In this document: piece after piece, positions 62,818 to 64,000 of the stretch
Position numbering within the stretch: position 1 is the first letter of the stretch
Layout: every line of letters starts with the position of its first letter
Assembly (NCBI RefSeq): GCF_004344915.1
Contig: NZ_SKFG01000021.1
Span: 61,507-125,506, forward strand
DNA from: Paenibacillus albiflavus
GTDB taxonomy: Bacteria > Bacillota > Bacilli > Paenibacillales > NBRC-103111
DNA: 64,000 nucleotides
Reading direction: 5' to 3'
Position numbers and translations under genes: made by a program
Notes under the pieces: generated by a model
The model's database searches: none
The model's input: only the letters and a program-made list of their open reading frames with translations
What the model was told of the DNA's origin: nothing

Positions 62818-62923
62818 ATGACGAGATCATTAAAACAAGAACATTTATTCGTGTATTTAAAAACTTATTTTCTGCACTTAATCATCCTTATGCGTATAAA
62901 TATATCGCTCGCTGTCGTGGCGC

Positions 62924-63145
62924 TTATTCTAGTTCGCTATTCACTCTTGCGGTAATTGTAGTAATCATCTCATCCTCATCAACAAGAAAAGGAATTTCTT
63001 CTTTCTTAAATCTAAATAGTTTCTCATTACCATCAACACTAGCGTTGATTGTTCTTCCATTGTAGTGTTCTCCGACTGCTCGTGTTGGTTGCCCGACTTG
63101 TGGGTTTTTAAACTGGATTGTGCTCTTCCGAATAATAATTTCCAT
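62924..63145 (-). CDS. Small phage protein downstream of the tail-fibre gene, function unknown
   Basis: The 73-residue product starts at the ATG at 63145, overlapping the end of the tail-fibre-like gene by one base. It is polar (EIIIRKSTIQFKN... ITARVNSELE) with no recognised motif. Its position after a tail-fibre gene suggests a fibre accessory or chaperone, but this is inference. Confidence 0.65.
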   Translation of the reverse strand: MEIIIRKSTIQFKNPQVGQPTRAVGEHYNGRTINASVDGNEKLFRFKKEEIPFLVDEDEMITTITARVNSELE

Positions 63146-64000
63146 TAGACTGATTCCTCCATATTTGTTATTTCTTCTACTTCCATAATCTCGTCTACTT
63201 CAAACACATAAGTTTCACCACGCCAGCTCTCGCCGATCTCTCGCTCTACACCTTTGACGTGCCAATCTTGTACATTATCATCGTTACGAGTACCAATGAC
63301 GAGGGCTTTGTACTTTCCTGCTTTTTCGCATGTTACTTTAAGTGTATCACCTTCAACAACCCCATAAGCTCTGCCAAAATGCAAATGACCATTTACCCAC
63401 ACGTCTACATTGGTGTTTAAGTGCTCAAAGTAATCTGGCAAATGTATCTCTACAGTTTGGCTATCTTTTGTTGCTTCAAGAGTATAGCGATAAAGTGTGT
63501 CGCCAGGCGTTGGGCTCTCAACAGCTCCATGTCGTATGACGTGCGTATTTTTCTTTACTGGATGAGGATGCGGTATTTCAAAATTTTTAGTACCTTGGAC
63601 GGAAAATGATCCAGGAACTAACCAAGTATCTGTATTTCCATTACCAGAGCCCAAAATTCCCTGCGAATTATTCAATGCAGTTGCGTTACTTCCAAGTGCT
63701 ACCGAGCCTGCTCCTTCTGCTGATGACAAAGGCCCAATTGCTATACCAAATGCTTTTGTGGTTTTTGCGTTACCACCTAGTGCAATTGACGCCAAGTATG
63801 CATTTGACTCTTGACCTATTGCGACAGCACCACTGTCTGAGCTTGATTTTTTCCCCATCGCAACTACGTCACTTACTAATTTATCATTAACTTGTTTAAC
63901 TGCATTAGCGGTAGCAGCTAGCGTCTCACTTGTACTCGTTACACTGCTTGATAACTGCACATGTCCCTTTTTAGTCAAAGACGCATCTTCCGCCAAATGT
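63145..64000 (-). CDS. Phage tail fibre-like protein, C-terminal part (cut by right edge)
   Basis: The frame is open to the right edge, so the gene is partial; the residues before MAEDASLTKKGHVQLSS are probably real coding sequence. SLTKKGHVQLSS and ETLAATANAVKQVNDKL are phage tail-fibre features. Residues about 45-120 contain the repeats AVAMGKKSS, GAVAIGQES, SIALGGNA, GIAIGPLSS and SVALGSNA, as in the YadA-like head beta-roll. The rest binds or shapes the fibre tip. It would contact the host surface. Confidence 0.8.
   Translation of the reverse strand, partial: HLAEDASLTKKGHVQLSSSVTSTSETLAATANAVKQVNDKLVSDVVAMGKKSSSDSGAVAIGQESNAYLASIALGGNAKTTKAFGIAIGPLSSAEGAGSVALGSNATALNNSQGILGSGNGNTDTWLVPGSFSVQGTKNFEIPHPHPVKKNTHVIRHGAVESPTPGDTLYRYTLEATKDSQTVEIHLPDYFEHLNTNVDVWVNGHLHFGRAYGVVEGDTLKVTCEKAGKYKALVIGTRNDDNVQDWHVKGVEREIGESWRGETYVFEVDEIMEVEEITNMEESV

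Noticed and set aside
1..64000. CRISPR arrays, rRNA and tRNA genes
   Set aside because: No regularly spaced direct repeats, no conserved rRNA segments and no tRNA cloverleaf with a T-loop were recognised by eye; a tRNAscan run would be decisive.

Overview
The window comes from an endospore-forming member of the Bacillales, most likely Paenibacillus or a close relative in the Paenibacillaceae. The reasons are an alpha/beta small acid-soluble spore protein gene, ytrH/ytrI sporulation genes, tandem yheC/yheD-type coat-associated ATP-grasp genes, cotJC remnants, strong Shine-Dalgarno sites with frequent TTG/GTG starts, moderately AT-rich DNA, and gene order resembling the Bacillus subtilis nrdR-coaE-mutM-polA-phoRP / mdh-icd-citZ / pyk-accAD / dnaE / ytrI-ytrH-ytoI-ytpI region. 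No rRNA, tRNA or CRISPR array was seen.

1-18 kb: the N-terminus of a membrane protein cut by the left edge, then nrdR, a SASP gene, a lytic transglycosylase, coaE, mutM and polA. These are followed by a HAD-like protein with an altered catalytic motif and a small unknown protein. The phosphate block pstSCAB-phoU has a clear Pho box upstream of pstS. A large secreted modular protein of unknown function lies between the pst operon and phoPR. 17-30 kb: central metabolism with class I fumarase, a polysaccharide deacetylase, a glycerate kinase pseudogene, yfbR, and the TCA set citZ-icd-mdh with a promoter and a CcpC-type box. Then come a thioesterase, accD-accA-pyk and small genes. 30-37 kb: dnaE, ytrH-ytrI, ytpI and ytoI, with a large nested inverted repeat upstream of ytrH.

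37-52.6 kb: an amino-sugar region in two parts. The first is an apparent operon of sugar ABC importer genes running into a GlcNAc-type PTS EIICB and a GlcT-like antiterminator. An intrinsic terminator sits between its promoter and first gene, and a second one inside it. The second part is rpiR-nagB-nagA. Between them are yheB and four tandem YheC/YheD ATP-grasp genes. 52.6-58.7 kb: two secreted proteins (one 3D-domain protein preceded by a c-di-AMP ydaO-type riboswitch), a CorC/HlyC-type membrane protein, a DUF1836 protein, and a cation/proton antiporter with a leader terminator. 58.7-59.8 kb: a gene graveyard of two cotJC remnants around a truncated solute-binding protein gene. 59.9-64 kb: the edge of a prophage with yolD (LexA/SOS box), endolysin, holin, a tyrosine integrase with a highly structured leader, and a tail-fibre-like gene running off the right edge.

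The best candidates for unusual biology are the ABC/PTS/antiterminator operon with its leader terminator, the four-gene ATP-grasp cluster, the nested leader structure over the integrase start codon, and the inverted-repeat element upstream of ytrH.
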